In this document: in pieces, positions 16,221 through 25,573 of the stretch
Position numbering within the stretch: the stretch's first letter is position 1
How the letters are laid out: each line of letters starts with the position of its first letter
NCBI GenBank assembly: GCA_016841875.1
Contig: JAENYG010000010.1
Span: 53,334-117,333 of the forward strand
Source: Syntrophomonas sp.
Lineage (GTDB): Bacteria > Bacillota > Syntrophomonadia > Syntrophomonadales > Syntrophomonadaceae
DNA: 64,000 nt
Direction: 5' to 3'
Notes under the pieces: model-generated
The model's database searches: none
Told to the model about the DNA's origin: nothing
Seen by the model: the letters and a program-made list of their open reading frames with translations, nothing else
Translations under genes and position numbers: made by a program

Positions 16221-16808
16221 CTAACCTCCTGACATTTCCCTGGCTCTTTTTAGGGCAGCCAGATCATTAACATTAAAAAACATGGTTTGAACATCCCCAA
16301 AATATCTCATCTCAGTTTCATACATATATCTGGTATTAAGGCTTTCTACGAATCTGGTCAATTTCAGTTTGTTATTTTCCAGGCCATCAACTAAAGCTGG
16401 CAGGCAGCTGGAATTATACACAGCAGATAATGGCTGCAGTTTATTGTTGATCACCGGCACCACACAATCATATCCGACACGATTCTCCAGCATATATGCT
16501 GCTAATTCCATATTAATAAACGGCATGTCACAGCCCAACAAAAATATGGTTTCATACCTGGAATAATATAAACCCGAATGTATCCCGGCCATGGGTCCCA
16601 TATGGGGATAAACGTCTGAATAAACTACAGGCCCCAAATCATGGTATAGTTCAGGTTCATTGGTTATTATCATCAGCTCATCAAAAACCTTTTCAAACTT
16701 TTTGATAATTATATCCAGTACTGATCTGCCACAGATGTCGGCAAAAGCCTTATTGAAGGTCATGCGTGAGCTTCTTCCTCCTGAAAGTATAACTCCACTG
16801 GCTTGCAT
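16221..16808 (-). CDS. mobA: Molybdenum cofactor guanylyltransferase
   Basis: 195 aa. It attaches GMP to molybdopterin, producing the guanine dinucleotide cofactor used by formate dehydrogenases and related enzymes, which fits an anaerobe exchanging formate. The nucleotide-binding signature is at residues 6-20 (GVILSGGRSSRMTFNKAF); other motifs are YPHMGPMAGIHSGL and GCDMPF with the metal-binding Asp. A GGAGGG-like site precedes the ATG. It ends with TAG within the Shine-Dalgarno region of fni. No other molybdopterin genes are nearby. Confidence 0.9.
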   Translation of the reverse strand: MQASGVILSGGRSSRMTFNKAFADICGRSVLDIIIKKFEKVFDELMIITNEPELYHDLGPVVYSDVYPHMGPMAGIHSGLYYSRYETIFLLGCDMPFINMELAAYMLENRVGYDCVVPVINNKLQPLSAVYNSSCLPALVDGLENNKLKLTRFVESLNTRYMYETEMRYFGDVQTMFFNVNDLAALKRAREMSGG

Positions 16809-16851
16809 AAATCCCCCTCCTGTGCTCCGGTGGTGTTTTTACCAATTGTAT

Positions 16852-16875
16852 AAAAAAAGCTGCCCAAGGCAGCTT
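16852..16875 (-). terminator. Terminator downstream of fmdB-like gene
   Basis: Stem AAGCTGCC / GGCAGCTT (16857-16864 with 16868-16875), 3-nt loop, then seven U on the minus strand. It separates the ispH-fmdB transcript from mobA-fni. Confidence 0.85.
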
Positions 16876-16888
16876 AATAATTGACTTT

Positions 16889-17089
16889 TCACCCACCACT
16901 GAGGCTGCAGGTGTCACACTTTAACGGTGCAGCTGAGGCTCGCTTTCCACCTGTGTTAAATAAAGACAGCAACTGCTCTACTTTGGTAGATAAACACTCC
17001 GGACATCGAACATTTTCTTTATCTGAGTTAGATATCAAAAGATCAAATTCATTTCCGCAATCCCCGCATTTATATTCAAATATCGGCAT
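16889..17089 (-). CDS. FmdB-type zinc-ribbon protein
   Basis: 66 aa from the ATG at 17087-17089, following GAGGTGA; a GTG one codon earlier is possible. MPIFEYKCGDCGNEFDLL is the classic FmdB regulatory-family opening. The four ligands are C8, C11, C30 and C33 (CGDC and CPEC), a zinc ribbon. A second pair in the tail (CDTC) is extra. The family was first associated with formamidase regulation, but most members are of unknown role. It lies 20 nt after ispH-rpsA and is probably cotranscribed. Confidence 0.85.
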   Translation of the reverse strand: MPIFEYKCGDCGNEFDLLISNSDKENVRCPECLSTKVEQLLSLFNTGGKRASAAPLKCDTCSLSGG

Positions 17090-17108
17090 CACGTGTCACC
17101 TCATATAA

Positions 17109-19148
17109 TTATTCCTGTTCCTGCTGTTCCATATAGTCTTCTACCTCTTGTTGTTCCTCATCCCTTTGCGCTTCCCGAATCGATAAGCCGATTCTCTTTT
17201 CATTGGCATCAACACTTAATATCTTAACTTTGACTTGCTGGTTTACTGACACAACATCCTCAGGTTTTTCAACCCGGTAATCAGCCAGTTGGGATATATG
17301 AACCAGGCCGTCTACCCCCGGGTCCAGCTCAACAAAAGCACCGAAGGGAGCAATCCTGACTATAGTTCCATCTACGATGTCACCCTCAGAATAGGTTTCC
17401 ACCGCTATCTCCCAGGGACTCTTTAGCAATTTTTTACGGCTTAAGGATACCCTCTCTTTTTCTCCGTCTACTCCCAGCACATATACTTCGAGTTCTTCGC
17501 CCTCTTGCAATACATCGGCTGGATGTTCAACCCGCTTATGATCCAGTTCAGATACATGAAGTAATCCTTCGTATCCCCCCAGATCAATAAAGGCACCGTA
17601 ATCAACTATCCGTTTCACCTTGCCTGGCCGGGTCTGCCCTTCTTCGATGTTGCTCCAAAATTCTTGTTTTTGCTGTTGTTTTTCGGCCAGAACCAATTCC
17701 CGACGGGATAAAACAACCTGTGATCCACGTCTTTTATTACGATTAAACTCAATAATCTTAAAATCGAAAGTTTTGTCTTTATAGTCATCCAGGTTTTTGA
17801 CATAACCATCTTCAACATGAGATGCAGGCAGGAATCCTACCACACCTACGTCCACGATTAACCCGCCTTTTACTATGTCCTTAACCGTGCCTTGAACTGT
17901 TTCACCCTTTTCAAAGACGTCTTCTAATTCATCCAGCACTTTCTTGGAATCCACCCGTTTTTTGGAAAGCAAAATAGTACCATCGTCATCCCATTTTAAA
18001 ATCATTACTTCAATTTCATCGCCAACCTGCACAAATTCTTTAGCAGAATCAACTGGGGTCAAGGAAAGTTCTCTCAGAGGTACGATTCCCTCTGATTTCC
18101 CCCCGACATCCACCATTACTTCATCATCAAGTACCTGCACAATGGTGCCCTTTATAACATCCCCTCTGCCAGGGGTCTCATATTCAGCCATTTCTGCCTC
18201 CATACGGGCAAACAATTCATCATTGGCTTCTTCATGGGACTGTTCACTAGTATTACTCTCCTGCTCTTGAGCCTCAACCTCCTGCTCCTGAGCCTGGACC
18301 TGGATATCCTTTTCCTCATACTCTGTCATCCTACACAATACCTCCTTAATAATCCAATCCGGAGTTGAAGCACCAGCAGTAATACCTGCTGTTGATACCC
18401 CTTCTAGCCATTGGGGGCTAATCTCTGCTGCATCCTGAACCAGGTAGGTTCTGACTCCGGTATTTAAACACTCTTTAAAAAGAGTAGTAGTATTGGAACT
18501 ATATTCCCCCCCTACCACAATCATTAAATCTACTTTGCGGCACAATTCAAGTGCTGAATTCTGTCTTCTCTGGGTAGCTGAACAAATAGTATTATAAACC
18601 TTTATTTCATCGGCTAAATCTGCCAGGCCGTTTACTATCTGAAAAAATTCTTTTTCATCTCTGGTAGTTTGGGATACTATTCCCAGCCGATCTGAGATCT
18701 TCAGGTTTATTATGTCATTTATATTCGAAATAACTGACGCCTGTCCGCCGCACCAACCTAATATACCCTTGACTTCCGGGTGCTCGGGGTCACCAAAAAT
18801 GACTATATCATATCCATCTGCTGCCAGGGTCTGTACAATTTCATGTACCCGACTAACCCGCGGACAAGTTGCATCCTTTATATTCAATCCTCTTTTTTCC
18901 GCTTCACGAATTATATCCGGAGCAACTCCATGTGACCTGATAATAATCCCGGCCGTTTCTGGAATTTCATTTAGATTTTCAACCGGGTTTATTCCCTTTT
19001 GCCTGAAATAGGCGACTACCGATTCGTTATGCACCAGTGGGCCTAAAGTGTACCATTTTCCCTGATCATATGCAGTCTCTTCTGCTATTTTAAAAGCCCT
19101 CTTAACGCCAGCACAAAAACCTGCCTGGCTGGCAATAAGTGTGTGCAT
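17109..19148 (-). CDS. ispH-rpsA: Fusion of IspH (HMBPP reductase) and ribosomal protein S1
   Basis: 679 aa. Residues 1-285 are IspH, the last enzyme of the methylerythritol phosphate pathway, making IPP and DMAPP with a [4Fe-4S] cluster; its three ligands are Cys12 (GFCAGVKRA), Cys95 (ATCPRVSRVH) and Cys189 (NTICSATQRRQ). An acidic linker (about 285-325, rich in Glu and Gln) leads into four S1 RNA-binding repeats at about 330-400, 415-480, 500-570 and 590-655 (motifs such as GTIVQVLDDEVMVDVGGKSEG and VDYGAFIDLGGYEGLLHVSEL). This is a known fusion in several Clostridia. It couples isoprenoid synthesis to an mRNA-binding translation protein. It follows plsC by 56 nt. Confidence 0.97.
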   Translation of the reverse strand: MHTLIASQAGFCAGVKRAFKIAEETAYDQGKWYTLGPLVHNESVVAYFRQKGINPVENLNEIPETAGIIIRSHGVAPDIIREAEKRGLNIKDATCPRVSRVHEIVQTLAADGYDIVIFGDPEHPEVKGILGWCGGQASVISNINDIINLKISDRLGIVSQTTRDEKEFFQIVNGLADLADEIKVYNTICSATQRRQNSALELCRKVDLMIVVGGEYSSNTTTLFKECLNTGVRTYLVQDAAEISPQWLEGVSTAGITAGASTPDWIIKEVLCRMTEYEEKDIQVQAQEQEVEAQEQESNTSEQSHEEANDELFARMEAEMAEYETPGRGDVIKGTIVQVLDDEVMVDVGGKSEGIVPLRELSLTPVDSAKEFVQVGDEIEVMILKWDDDGTILLSKKRVDSKKVLDELEDVFEKGETVQGTVKDIVKGGLIVDVGVVGFLPASHVEDGYVKNLDDYKDKTFDFKIIEFNRNKRRGSQVVLSRRELVLAEKQQQKQEFWSNIEEGQTRPGKVKRIVDYGAFIDLGGYEGLLHVSELDHKRVEHPADVLQEGEELEVYVLGVDGEKERVSLSRKKLLKSPWEIAVETYSEGDIVDGTIVRIAPFGAFVELDPGVDGLVHISQLADYRVEKPEDVVSVNQQVKVKILSVDANEKRIGLSIREAQRDEEQQEVEDYMEQQEQE

Positions 19149-19204
19149 AAACTAACCTCACAAGTATTTATATATTTTCGTGTAACAACCCTTAATTCCT
19201 GCTT

Positions 19205-19801
19205 TTATTCAGATAAAAGCAGATTTATTTCCTTCATAATTTCTAAACTCAATTTTTCCAGGGTGGCTGAGTTAGCTTTTTGCTCCCGGTATCCAGCCAT
19301 CTCTATCGGTCTGCCAACTCGGACCATCAGCCTATTTCTGCCCCAACCCCAGGGAATTCTGCCAGCAGTTCCGATGCATGCCACCGGGATTATTTGTGCA
19401 CCTGATTTTACGGCCAGCATAGCAGCACCAGTCTGAACTGCCTGGGCCGCAGTATCCTTTTTCCTGGTTCCCTCCGGGAATATACCAAGAAATTTCTCTT
19501 CATTCAGTATATCAAGAGCCCTGCGTATCGCTCCTCTGTCAGCACTGCCTCTTTTAACTGGGAAAGCATGTAAGCCCCACAAAATAGCTGCTAGTAACCG
19601 GTTGTTATAAAGCTCGGCTTTGGCCATGAAATAAACCGGTCTTGACGAGGCAACTGCAACCAGAAATGGATCCCAGGAACTAACATGGTTAGCAACAATA
19701 ATTGCCGACCCCTTTTTTGGTAGGTTATGTATTCCTTCATATTTCAAACCAAGAAATAATAAGGCAAATTTGACCAGACCTCTTATAAAATAATAGAACA
19801 T
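19205..19801 (-). CDS. plsC: 1-acyl-sn-glycerol-3-phosphate acyltransferase
   Basis: 198 aa, short for the family but complete. The catalytic HX4D motif is NHVSSWD (His39-Asp44), the glycerol-phosphate binding motif is FPEGTRKKD, and a hydrophobic N-terminus (residues 2-18) should sit in the membrane. It makes phosphatidic acid from the PlsY product. It lies one base downstream of cmk, the common Firmicutes order cmk-plsC-ispH/rpsA. Confidence 0.94.
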   Translation of the reverse strand: MFYYFIRGLVKFALLFLGLKYEGIHNLPKKGSAIIVANHVSSWDPFLVAVASSRPVYFMAKAELYNNRLLAAILWGLHAFPVKRGSADRGAIRRALDILNEEKFLGIFPEGTRKKDTAAQAVQTGAAMLAVKSGAQIIPVACIGTAGRIPWGWGRNRLMVRVGRPIEMAGYREQKANSATLEKLSLEIMKEINLLLSE

Positions 19802-19802
19802 C

Positions 19803-20459
19803 TCAGTCCTCCTTGAGGTAGGATCTTATTATAGCTATCACTTCGTGAACGCTCAATTCACTCGTATCAATAACTATTGAATCCTCCAGCACTTTCAGTG
19901 CTCCCATTTCCCTGCTGGAATCAGTCCGGTCACGTTCTTCTATTTCTTTTTCAATAGTATCAGCATCTATATCATAGCCGCTGGCCCTTAATTCTTCTGC
20001 CCTTCTCATAACCCTTTTTTCAATTCGGGCAGTCAGGAAAAACTTGTATTCAGCATCGGGAAGTACATATTCTCCTATATCACGTCCATCCATAACTACA
20101 GATTTGGCTTCCCCCATTTTCCTTTGCTGGGCAACCATAACAGTGCGCAAGAGTGTTTTAGACGCTACTTTCGATACTTCCGCATTGATACGCGGTGAGC
20201 GTATATAAGCACTTACGTCTTGATTATCACATATTATTTTTTGTCCATGGGAATTGTATTCGAAGTGGATTTCAGTGTTTTTGGCTAGCTCATAAAGAGA
20301 ATCTTCATTATCCAGGTCCAGAGACTCCTGAATAGCTTTCCAGGTCAAAGCCCTGTACATCGCACCCGTATCAATATATACAAACCCAAGATCAGCTGCT
20401 AACTGCCTGGCCACCGTACTCTTACCAGCTCCCGCTGGTCCGTCAATCGCAATCTTCAT
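19803..20459 (-). CDS. cmk: Cytidylate kinase
   Basis: 218 aa. It phosphorylates CMP and dCMP. P-loop GPAGAGKST at residues 7-15, YIDTGAMYRALTWKA, the DGRDIGEYVLPDA motif and the lid region RRAEELRASGY are all present. First gene of the cmk-plsC-ispH-rpsA-fmdB transcript; the 190 bp upstream also contain the terminator of the flavodiiron gene. Confidence 0.97.
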   Translation of the reverse strand: MKIAIDGPAGAGKSTVARQLAADLGFVYIDTGAMYRALTWKAIQESLDLDNEDSLYELAKNTEIHFEYNSHGQKIICDNQDVSAYIRSPRINAEVSKVASKTLLRTVMVAQQRKMGEAKSVVMDGRDIGEYVLPDAEYKFFLTARIEKRVMRRAEELRASGYDIDADTIEKEIEERDRTDSSREMGALKVLEDSIVIDTSELSVHEVIAIIRSYLKED

Positions 20460-20599
20460 CTATCAACCCACCTGTAAGTTTCCTCTATAATTTTATCATA
20501 TCTTCACAGATGGTTAAAACTGATTCGCTTAGATTACACAAATATTCTTATAAAAATGATAATTACTCTTTTCCCAGGGGAATTAAATCATATGTTTTT

Positions 20600-20631
20600 A
20601 GCCAAAGTCCCCAGGCATTTGCCTGGGGACC
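20600..20631 (-). terminator. Hairpin downstream of the flavodiiron gene
   Basis: Perfect 11-bp stem (20607-20617 with 20620-20630, GTCCCCAGGCA and its complement) with a two-base centre. The following U-run is weak (UUUGGCU), so termination may be partial. Confidence 0.55.
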
Positions 20632-20652
20632 TAGCTTATTAACGTTATTTAT

Positions 20653-23277
20653 TTATACCAGCGGATCAAACATTTCTTTAGGAGCTCCACAAACCGGACA
20701 TACATCAGGGGGTTCCGAGCCTTCATGAATATAACCGCATACTCGGCATTTCCATCGTTCGACTTTGAGCTTACCGCTGGCATCCCTGCCTAAAGCAGAC
20801 AAAGACGACTCCGTCTTTACCTCAGGAGCCATGATAATTTCCCCTACCAGTACTCCATCCTTCAGGAAGCTTTTCTTATAATAATTCTCTATGGGATCAT
20901 AAGTCTCAGTAATGCGGGTCTCCTCAACCGGCAGATTGACCTCCCCAATAGAAAACAACTCCATATCAAAGGCTGCCAGCATGGTAGAGACCGGTGGCTG
21001 TTTGTATTCCAGCCAATCCCCGGCTGCATTGGCACCAGCAATTCTTCCCATCTCCAGCGCAATCGGCCACAGGCCTATCAGCTTATCTTCGAACTGGGCT
21101 GTATCTCCAGCTGCAAATACACTGGACATCCCGGTACGCATCCCGACATCAACAACTATTCCCCGGTCTACCTCGATACCTGCTTCCTGGGCCAGTTCAA
21201 TATTGGGCTTAACTCCAGTAGACAATAGCACCAGATCCGCTTCAATTACCTGACCATTATTTAATTTCACGGCCTTAACATGTTCGTCTCCTAATATTTC
21301 TTCGGTGCCCAAACCGAGATAGAGTACCACGCCATTATCTTCCATAAGTTTTTGCAGCCGCAGAGACGCTGTTTCATCAAGCTGTCTGGGCATTATCCGG
21401 CCAAAATATTCCACTACCGAAACCTGCATTCCCAGGCTTATCATCTCTGACACGGCCTCCAGACCTAGTACGCCGCCCCCAATAACTACTGCCCTTTGGC
21501 CTTTTCTTAACTCTGCCTTCAGTTTTCTCGCGTCAGCTATATTTCTAAGGGCAAACACGCCATTTTTATCAGCTCCAGGTATAGGCGGGATATTACTGCG
21601 AGCTCCAGTAGCAAGTATGAGCTTATCATAAGTAAGCGTATCCCCGGTTTCCATAATGATCTGACGGTTAGCCCCATTTATAGAAACAACTCTGCTGCTG
21701 GTTTTTACTTGAATCCGGTTTTCATCATACCAGGACGGGGATTTAATATACAGCCTTTCCTCGGGAAGATCTTCACTCAGATAATCAGACAGCATGGGGC
21801 GGTAATAGGGTTTATCCGCTTCCTCGCTTAGTAACATGATGGAGGCGGTAGTGTTTCTTTTGCGGATAGCCTCAGCCGATGAAAGGGCAGCTATCCCTCC
21901 TCCGATTATTACAAAACGGTCTTCTGTATCATTAACATATATATCTTCTTTAGATTGTTTAACAAAATTTTCTTTTCCGACTCCACAGGCCGGACAAATC
22001 TCAGGCGGTTGCTCTCCTCGATGAATATGTCCACAAACCAGGCAGCGCCATTCAGTTTCAGATACATCCTGCTTCTTCTCTAATACCCGGCGGGCAAACT
22101 CCATACCGAAATTAAATGCATCTTCTAATGCCCTGTCGGTAGGTTTAAAGTTTATTTTCAATCCCGGCAGTACTTGCATTCTAAGCATATGCAAACGATT
22201 TTCTATATTGGGAACAGCTTCTCCGCTCCAGCCATAAGCCCCGAATGCTCCTGCTACCATTTCTCCATGGGTTATAGGCGAAAGACTGGTCAACAGTTCC
22301 CAAATGGGAGGAAGGGTATCACCATTTATGGTTGGAGATCCTATTAGCAAACCATCAGCATTCTCCAGCTCTTTAAGAACCTCGGCTACCGGGGTCTCAA
22401 TCAGATTATATTTCTTAAAATCAAATTCCCCCAGCATAGACAGCCCTTCTTCGATACTCTGGGCCATCATCTCAGTATATCCATAAGCAGTAACATAAGC
22501 CATTACAATAACTGCTTGGTCTCCTGAGCGGGGAGTCGGAGCTGCCCACTGGCGATAAAGATCAATATAATAGTCCAGGTTATTTCTCAACACCGGACCG
22601 TGCCCGGGACAAATCATTTCTATCTCTAAATCTTTTATCTTGTCCAGAGCTTCAATAACATAGGGTTTAAAAGGTCCAATGATTTCATCAAAATAATATT
22701 TGTAAGCATCGGTAAAATCATGGTCGATCAGATCGTTAAATATACGCTCATCAGAATAATGACTGCCAAAGGAATCGCAGCTGAATAAAATCTTATCTTC
22801 CTGGAGATAAGAGTACATGGTATCCGGCCAGTGTAAAAACGGAGCACTGATAAACTGAAGTGTTTTCCCGCCCAGATCCAGCTCCTCCCCATGGGCTAAC
22901 TCCTTTGAACTAAACCGGGAATTGCTTATTTCCTTCAGAAAAGTGAGTGCCGTGGAGCTGCCCATAATTACCAGGTTAGGAATTTTCTGCAGCAGCATCT
23001 CAACCGATCCTGAATGATCCGGTTCGGTATGGTTGAGTATCAAATAATCAATCTCCGATAGGGGACATATCTTTTGCAGATCTTCTATAAATTCATCGAA
23101 GAAATTTGCTTTGACCGTTTCGATCAAAACGGTCTTTTCGGTTCCTCGTATCAGATAGGAATTATAACTGGTCCCGTAATCGGTGGTCATAATGATATCA
23201 AACACTTTCAGATCCGGGTCCTGTACACCCACCCAGTAGATATCATCTCTAATTTTAACTGACTGCACTATATCCAC
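20653..23277 (-). CDS. Five-domain flavodiiron protein / rubredoxin / NADH:rubredoxin oxidoreductase fusion
   Basis: 874 aa, all on one chain. Residues 1-250 are a metallo-beta-lactamase-type diiron domain with H83-x-E85-x-D87-H88 and further ligands in LHWPDTM, SCDSFGSHY and CPGHGP. About 255-400 is a flavodoxin (FMN) domain (VTAYGYTEMMAQS, SPTINGDTLPP). About 420-455 is a first rubredoxin (CLVCG ... CPACG). About 465-830 is an FAD/NAD(P) oxidoreductase (VIIGGGIAALSSAEAI, VIGGGVLGLEAVSE, VFAAGD). The last 35 residues are a second rubredoxin (CRVCG ... CPVCG). Such proteins reduce O2 to water or NO to N2O using NADH. Here the whole electron chain is built in, protecting a strict anaerobe. Monocistronic with its own terminator. 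Confidence 0.95.
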   Translation of the reverse strand: MDIVQSVKIRDDIYWVGVQDPDLKVFDIIMTTDYGTSYNSYLIRGTEKTVLIETVKANFFDEFIEDLQKICPLSEIDYLILNHTEPDHSGSVEMLLQKIPNLVIMGSSTALTFLKEISNSRFSSKELAHGEELDLGGKTLQFISAPFLHWPDTMYSYLQEDKILFSCDSFGSHYSDERIFNDLIDHDFTDAYKYYFDEIIGPFKPYVIEALDKIKDLEIEMICPGHGPVLRNNLDYYIDLYRQWAAPTPRSGDQAVIVMAYVTAYGYTEMMAQSIEEGLSMLGEFDFKKYNLIETPVAEVLKELENADGLLIGSPTINGDTLPPIWELLTSLSPITHGEMVAGAFGAYGWSGEAVPNIENRLHMLRMQVLPGLKINFKPTDRALEDAFNFGMEFARRVLEKKQDVSETEWRCLVCGHIHRGEQPPEICPACGVGKENFVKQSKEDIYVNDTEDRFVIIGGGIAALSSAEAIRKRNTTASIMLLSEEADKPYYRPMLSDYLSEDLPEERLYIKSPSWYDENRIQVKTSSRVVSINGANRQIIMETGDTLTYDKLILATGARSNIPPIPGADKNGVFALRNIADARKLKAELRKGQRAVVIGGGVLGLEAVSEMISLGMQVSVVEYFGRIMPRQLDETASLRLQKLMEDNGVVLYLGLGTEEILGDEHVKAVKLNNGQVIEADLVLLSTGVKPNIELAQEAGIEVDRGIVVDVGMRTGMSSVFAAGDTAQFEDKLIGLWPIALEMGRIAGANAAGDWLEYKQPPVSTMLAAFDMELFSIGEVNLPVEETRITETYDPIENYYKKSFLKDGVLVGEIIMAPEVKTESSLSALGRDASGKLKVERWKCRVCGYIHEGSEPPDVCPVCGAPKEMFDPLV

Positions 23278-23470
23278 CTCCTATTTTTGCTAACTTTACG
23301 ACATTTAAACGGGTTTTTTCTATCATAAACCATATTGTGGAAGCAGACAATCAATTAAGAACATTCTCTGAAACCTATGCCAGTTCAAGACCTGAGTTGC
23401 TCCTGCATTTTCTGGAGAAGCTCCTCCCTGGCTTATTGCCAGCCATCACCAACAGAAAATCCTTCAAGGA

Positions 23471-24658
23471 TTATGGTTGAAAGTCAACTATCTTCTCTTC
23501 CCGGCTGCGCCGCGAGTACAGCAAGAGCACTACCAGGGCTGATATCGAGACACTGATCGCTCCTAAATAAGCTAAATTCAAGTGAATATCTAATAAAAGG
23601 CCTCCCAGAGAAGGACCGATTACCCGGCCTAGACTGTCAAATCCCTGTAATATGCCCATCGATTTACCCTGCTGCATATCGGATCTCCGGGATACTGCTG
23701 TGGTTATGGAGGGCCTGATCAGGCCAATACCTGCAGCATATATGGCCATGAAAAGAATAGTGCTCCACAGGTTAAATGCATTTAGAAATAAGGCAAAGCT
23801 TACCGCAATAATGATTATACCCATTTGTGCGGTTCGTTCCTCACCTACCCGTTTCATTATTCGTCCTACCAGCATCCCCTGCACCAGCACCGAACCAGTT
23901 CCTGCTGCCATAAAAGCCCAGCCTACTTCCGGGGAACCAAATCCCAGCAGTCCGTTTATGAATAGAGCAAATGTACCTTGATGCATTGCTTCTCCAGTAC
24001 TGACGAGGAAAATGACTATGAAAAACACCGCTAAAGAGCTTCTGATCCCATCCCAAAAAGGTGGAATTATAGTTACTTCACGCGTCTCGGTTCTCTTTTC
24101 AAGTGGCAATGATTCCTTCACCCATAAAATAACCATTAAAGAATTTACTGCGGCTAGACCCCCAGCACAGAAAAACGGCAGTGCAATATAATACCCGGAT
24201 AGGAGTCCGCCAATAGCAGGACCGAATATCATTCCCATCCCCATAGATGCCCCTACCAGACCCATACTGGAACCCCGTTTTTCATAACTGGTGGTATCAC
24301 CCACATAAGCCATAGCAGTAGGAAGGACCGCGCAGGAAAAAATCCCTCCGGCAATACGAGCAGCAAAGAGCATCCATAACTGGGTGGATAAGCCCATCAT
24401 AATGAAGGTGATGGCAAATCCTATCACCCCTACAATTAAAACCGGTCGCCTACCAACCCGGTCGGAATAATTACCCCAGATCGGTGCAAAAATAAACTGG
24501 CACAGAGCATATACGGTAATTAACATACCCAGTTGAAAGGCACTAGCCCCCATAGAAGTAACATAAAACGGCAGCACTGGCATAATAATGCTAAACCCCA
24601 TCCCCACCATCAGGATGGAGAAGAACATTATCCAGGTGTTTCGGTTGACACTACCCAA
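23471..24658 (-). CDS. Major facilitator superfamily transporter, drug-efflux type
   Basis: 395 aa, twelve predicted membrane helices. The MFS signature GNYSDRVGRRPVLIVGV lies between helices 2 and 3, and a GxxxGPxxGG-like motif C in helix 5 (GASMGMGMIFGPAIGGLL) is typical of proton-coupled drug:H+ antiporters of the TetA/BmrA type. The start is a TTG at 24656-24658 after GGTGGTGAT. Substrate unknown. It lies between the flavodiiron gene and the liv operon and is separated from livF by about 210 nt that contain the aroF-end fragment. Confidence 0.88.
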   Translation of the reverse strand: MGSVNRNTWIMFFSILMVGMGFSIIMPVLPFYVTSMGASAFQLGMLITVYALCQFIFAPIWGNYSDRVGRRPVLIVGVIGFAITFIMMGLSTQLWMLFAARIAGGIFSCAVLPTAMAYVGDTTSYEKRGSSMGLVGASMGMGMIFGPAIGGLLSGYYIALPFFCAGGLAAVNSLMVILWVKESLPLEKRTETREVTIIPPFWDGIRSSLAVFFIVIFLVSTGEAMHQGTFALFINGLLGFGSPEVGWAFMAAGTGSVLVQGMLVGRIMKRVGEERTAQMGIIIIAVSFALFLNAFNLWSTILFMAIYAAGIGLIRPSITTAVSRRSDMQQGKSMGILQGFDSLGRVIGPSLGGLLLDIHLNLAYLGAISVSISALVVLLLYSRRSREEKIVDFQP

Positions 24659-24817
24659 TCGCTATATCACCACCATAAACATTCGAATACCTGCCAACTG
24701 CTATATCACAGACATTCACATATCCCTCACATATTTTCAGCACAATTTTGTTATAAAATGCCCGGGATGTCCCGGGCCTGCATGGTTAAAGATAAATTTG
24801 CAATATCACATTGGCTC

Positions 24818-24865
24818 AGGGTATTATTTTTCCATCCAGTACAGCCAACTGCACAATCTGTTTTT
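24818..24865 (-). pseudogene. 3' end fragment of a second DAHP synthase gene
   Basis: Immediately after the livF stop codon, the minus strand reads KQIVQLAVLDGKIIP and a TGA. The intact DAHP synthase at 29784-30626 ends EQIVKLAVLDGKTIL. At DNA level 24821-24862 matches 29789-29830 at about 37 of 42 positions, including an uninterrupted 21-base block. There is no start or body, so this is a truncated copy. The two copies are direct repeats flanking the whole livKHMGF cluster. Confidence 0.8.
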
Positions 24866-25573
24866 TTATGCTTTCCCCAGATAAGCTTTACGTACGTCCT
24901 CATTAACAGCCAATTCTTTACCGGGGCCTTCCAGTACTATATTCCCGGTTTCCATCACATAACCATAGTGAGCAATTTGCAGTGCTGCTGCAGCGTTTTG
25001 CTCAATAAGCAGTATGGTCACACCCTGTTCATAAATATCTCTTATAACCCTGAATACCTCTTTTACAAGCAGCGGTGCCAGTCCTAATGATGGTTCATCC
25101 ATCATTAACAATCGGGGCCTGGACATTAAAGCCCTGCCTATCGCCAACATCTGTTGTTCCCCGCCGGAGAGTGTCCCGGCTACCTGCCATTCCCTTTCTT
25201 TCAGGCGCGGAAAGATACTGTACATCTTCTCGATATCTTTTCTAATTTCGATTTTGTTACTGCGAGCATATGCTCCCATCTGCAGGTTCTCAAGAACACT
25301 AAGATTAGAAAATATCCTTCGTCCTTCCGGCACCAGTGTTATCCCTCGCTTGATAATATCTACAGTTTTTTTATGAGTAATATCTTCGTCTTGAAAGTAG
25401 ATATTACCGGAAGAAACTGGTACCTGATTGCATACTGCCCTTAGAGCAGTACTTTTTCCTGCGCCATTGGCTCCCACCAGGGTGACAATTTTGTTTTCCG
25501 GAACATCTATGCTGATACCCTTTAAGGCATGTATTCCTCCATAATAAACCTGTATATCTTCAATTTTAAGCAT
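24866..25573 (-). CDS. livF: Branched-chain amino-acid ABC transporter ATPase LivF
   Basis: 235 aa. Walker A GANGAGKST at about residue 34, signature LSGGEQQM, Walker B LLMMDEPSLGLAP and the switch His region LLIEQN are all present. The LivF-type opening (IQVYYGGIHALKGIS) separates it from LivG. It overlaps livG by 8 nt and is the last gene of livHMGF. Its stop is directly followed by the aroF fragment, so the operon's 3' junction is exactly there. Confidence 0.95.
   Translation of the reverse strand: MLKIEDIQVYYGGIHALKGISIDVPENKIVTLVGANGAGKSTALRAVCNQVPVSSGNIYFQDEDITHKKTVDIIKRGITLVPEGRRIFSNLSVLENLQMGAYARSNKIEIRKDIEKMYSIFPRLKEREWQVAGTLSGGEQQMLAIGRALMSRPRLLMMDEPSLGLAPLLVKEVFRVIRDIYEQGVTILLIEQNAAAALQIAHYGYVMETGNIVLEGPGKELAVNEDVRKAYLGKA

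Noticed and set aside
24533..25087. Long plus-strand ORF (184 codons) opposite the MFS and livF genes
   Set aside because: His- and Ser-rich translation with no domain, antisense to two clear genes and spanning their intergenic region; a shadow frame.
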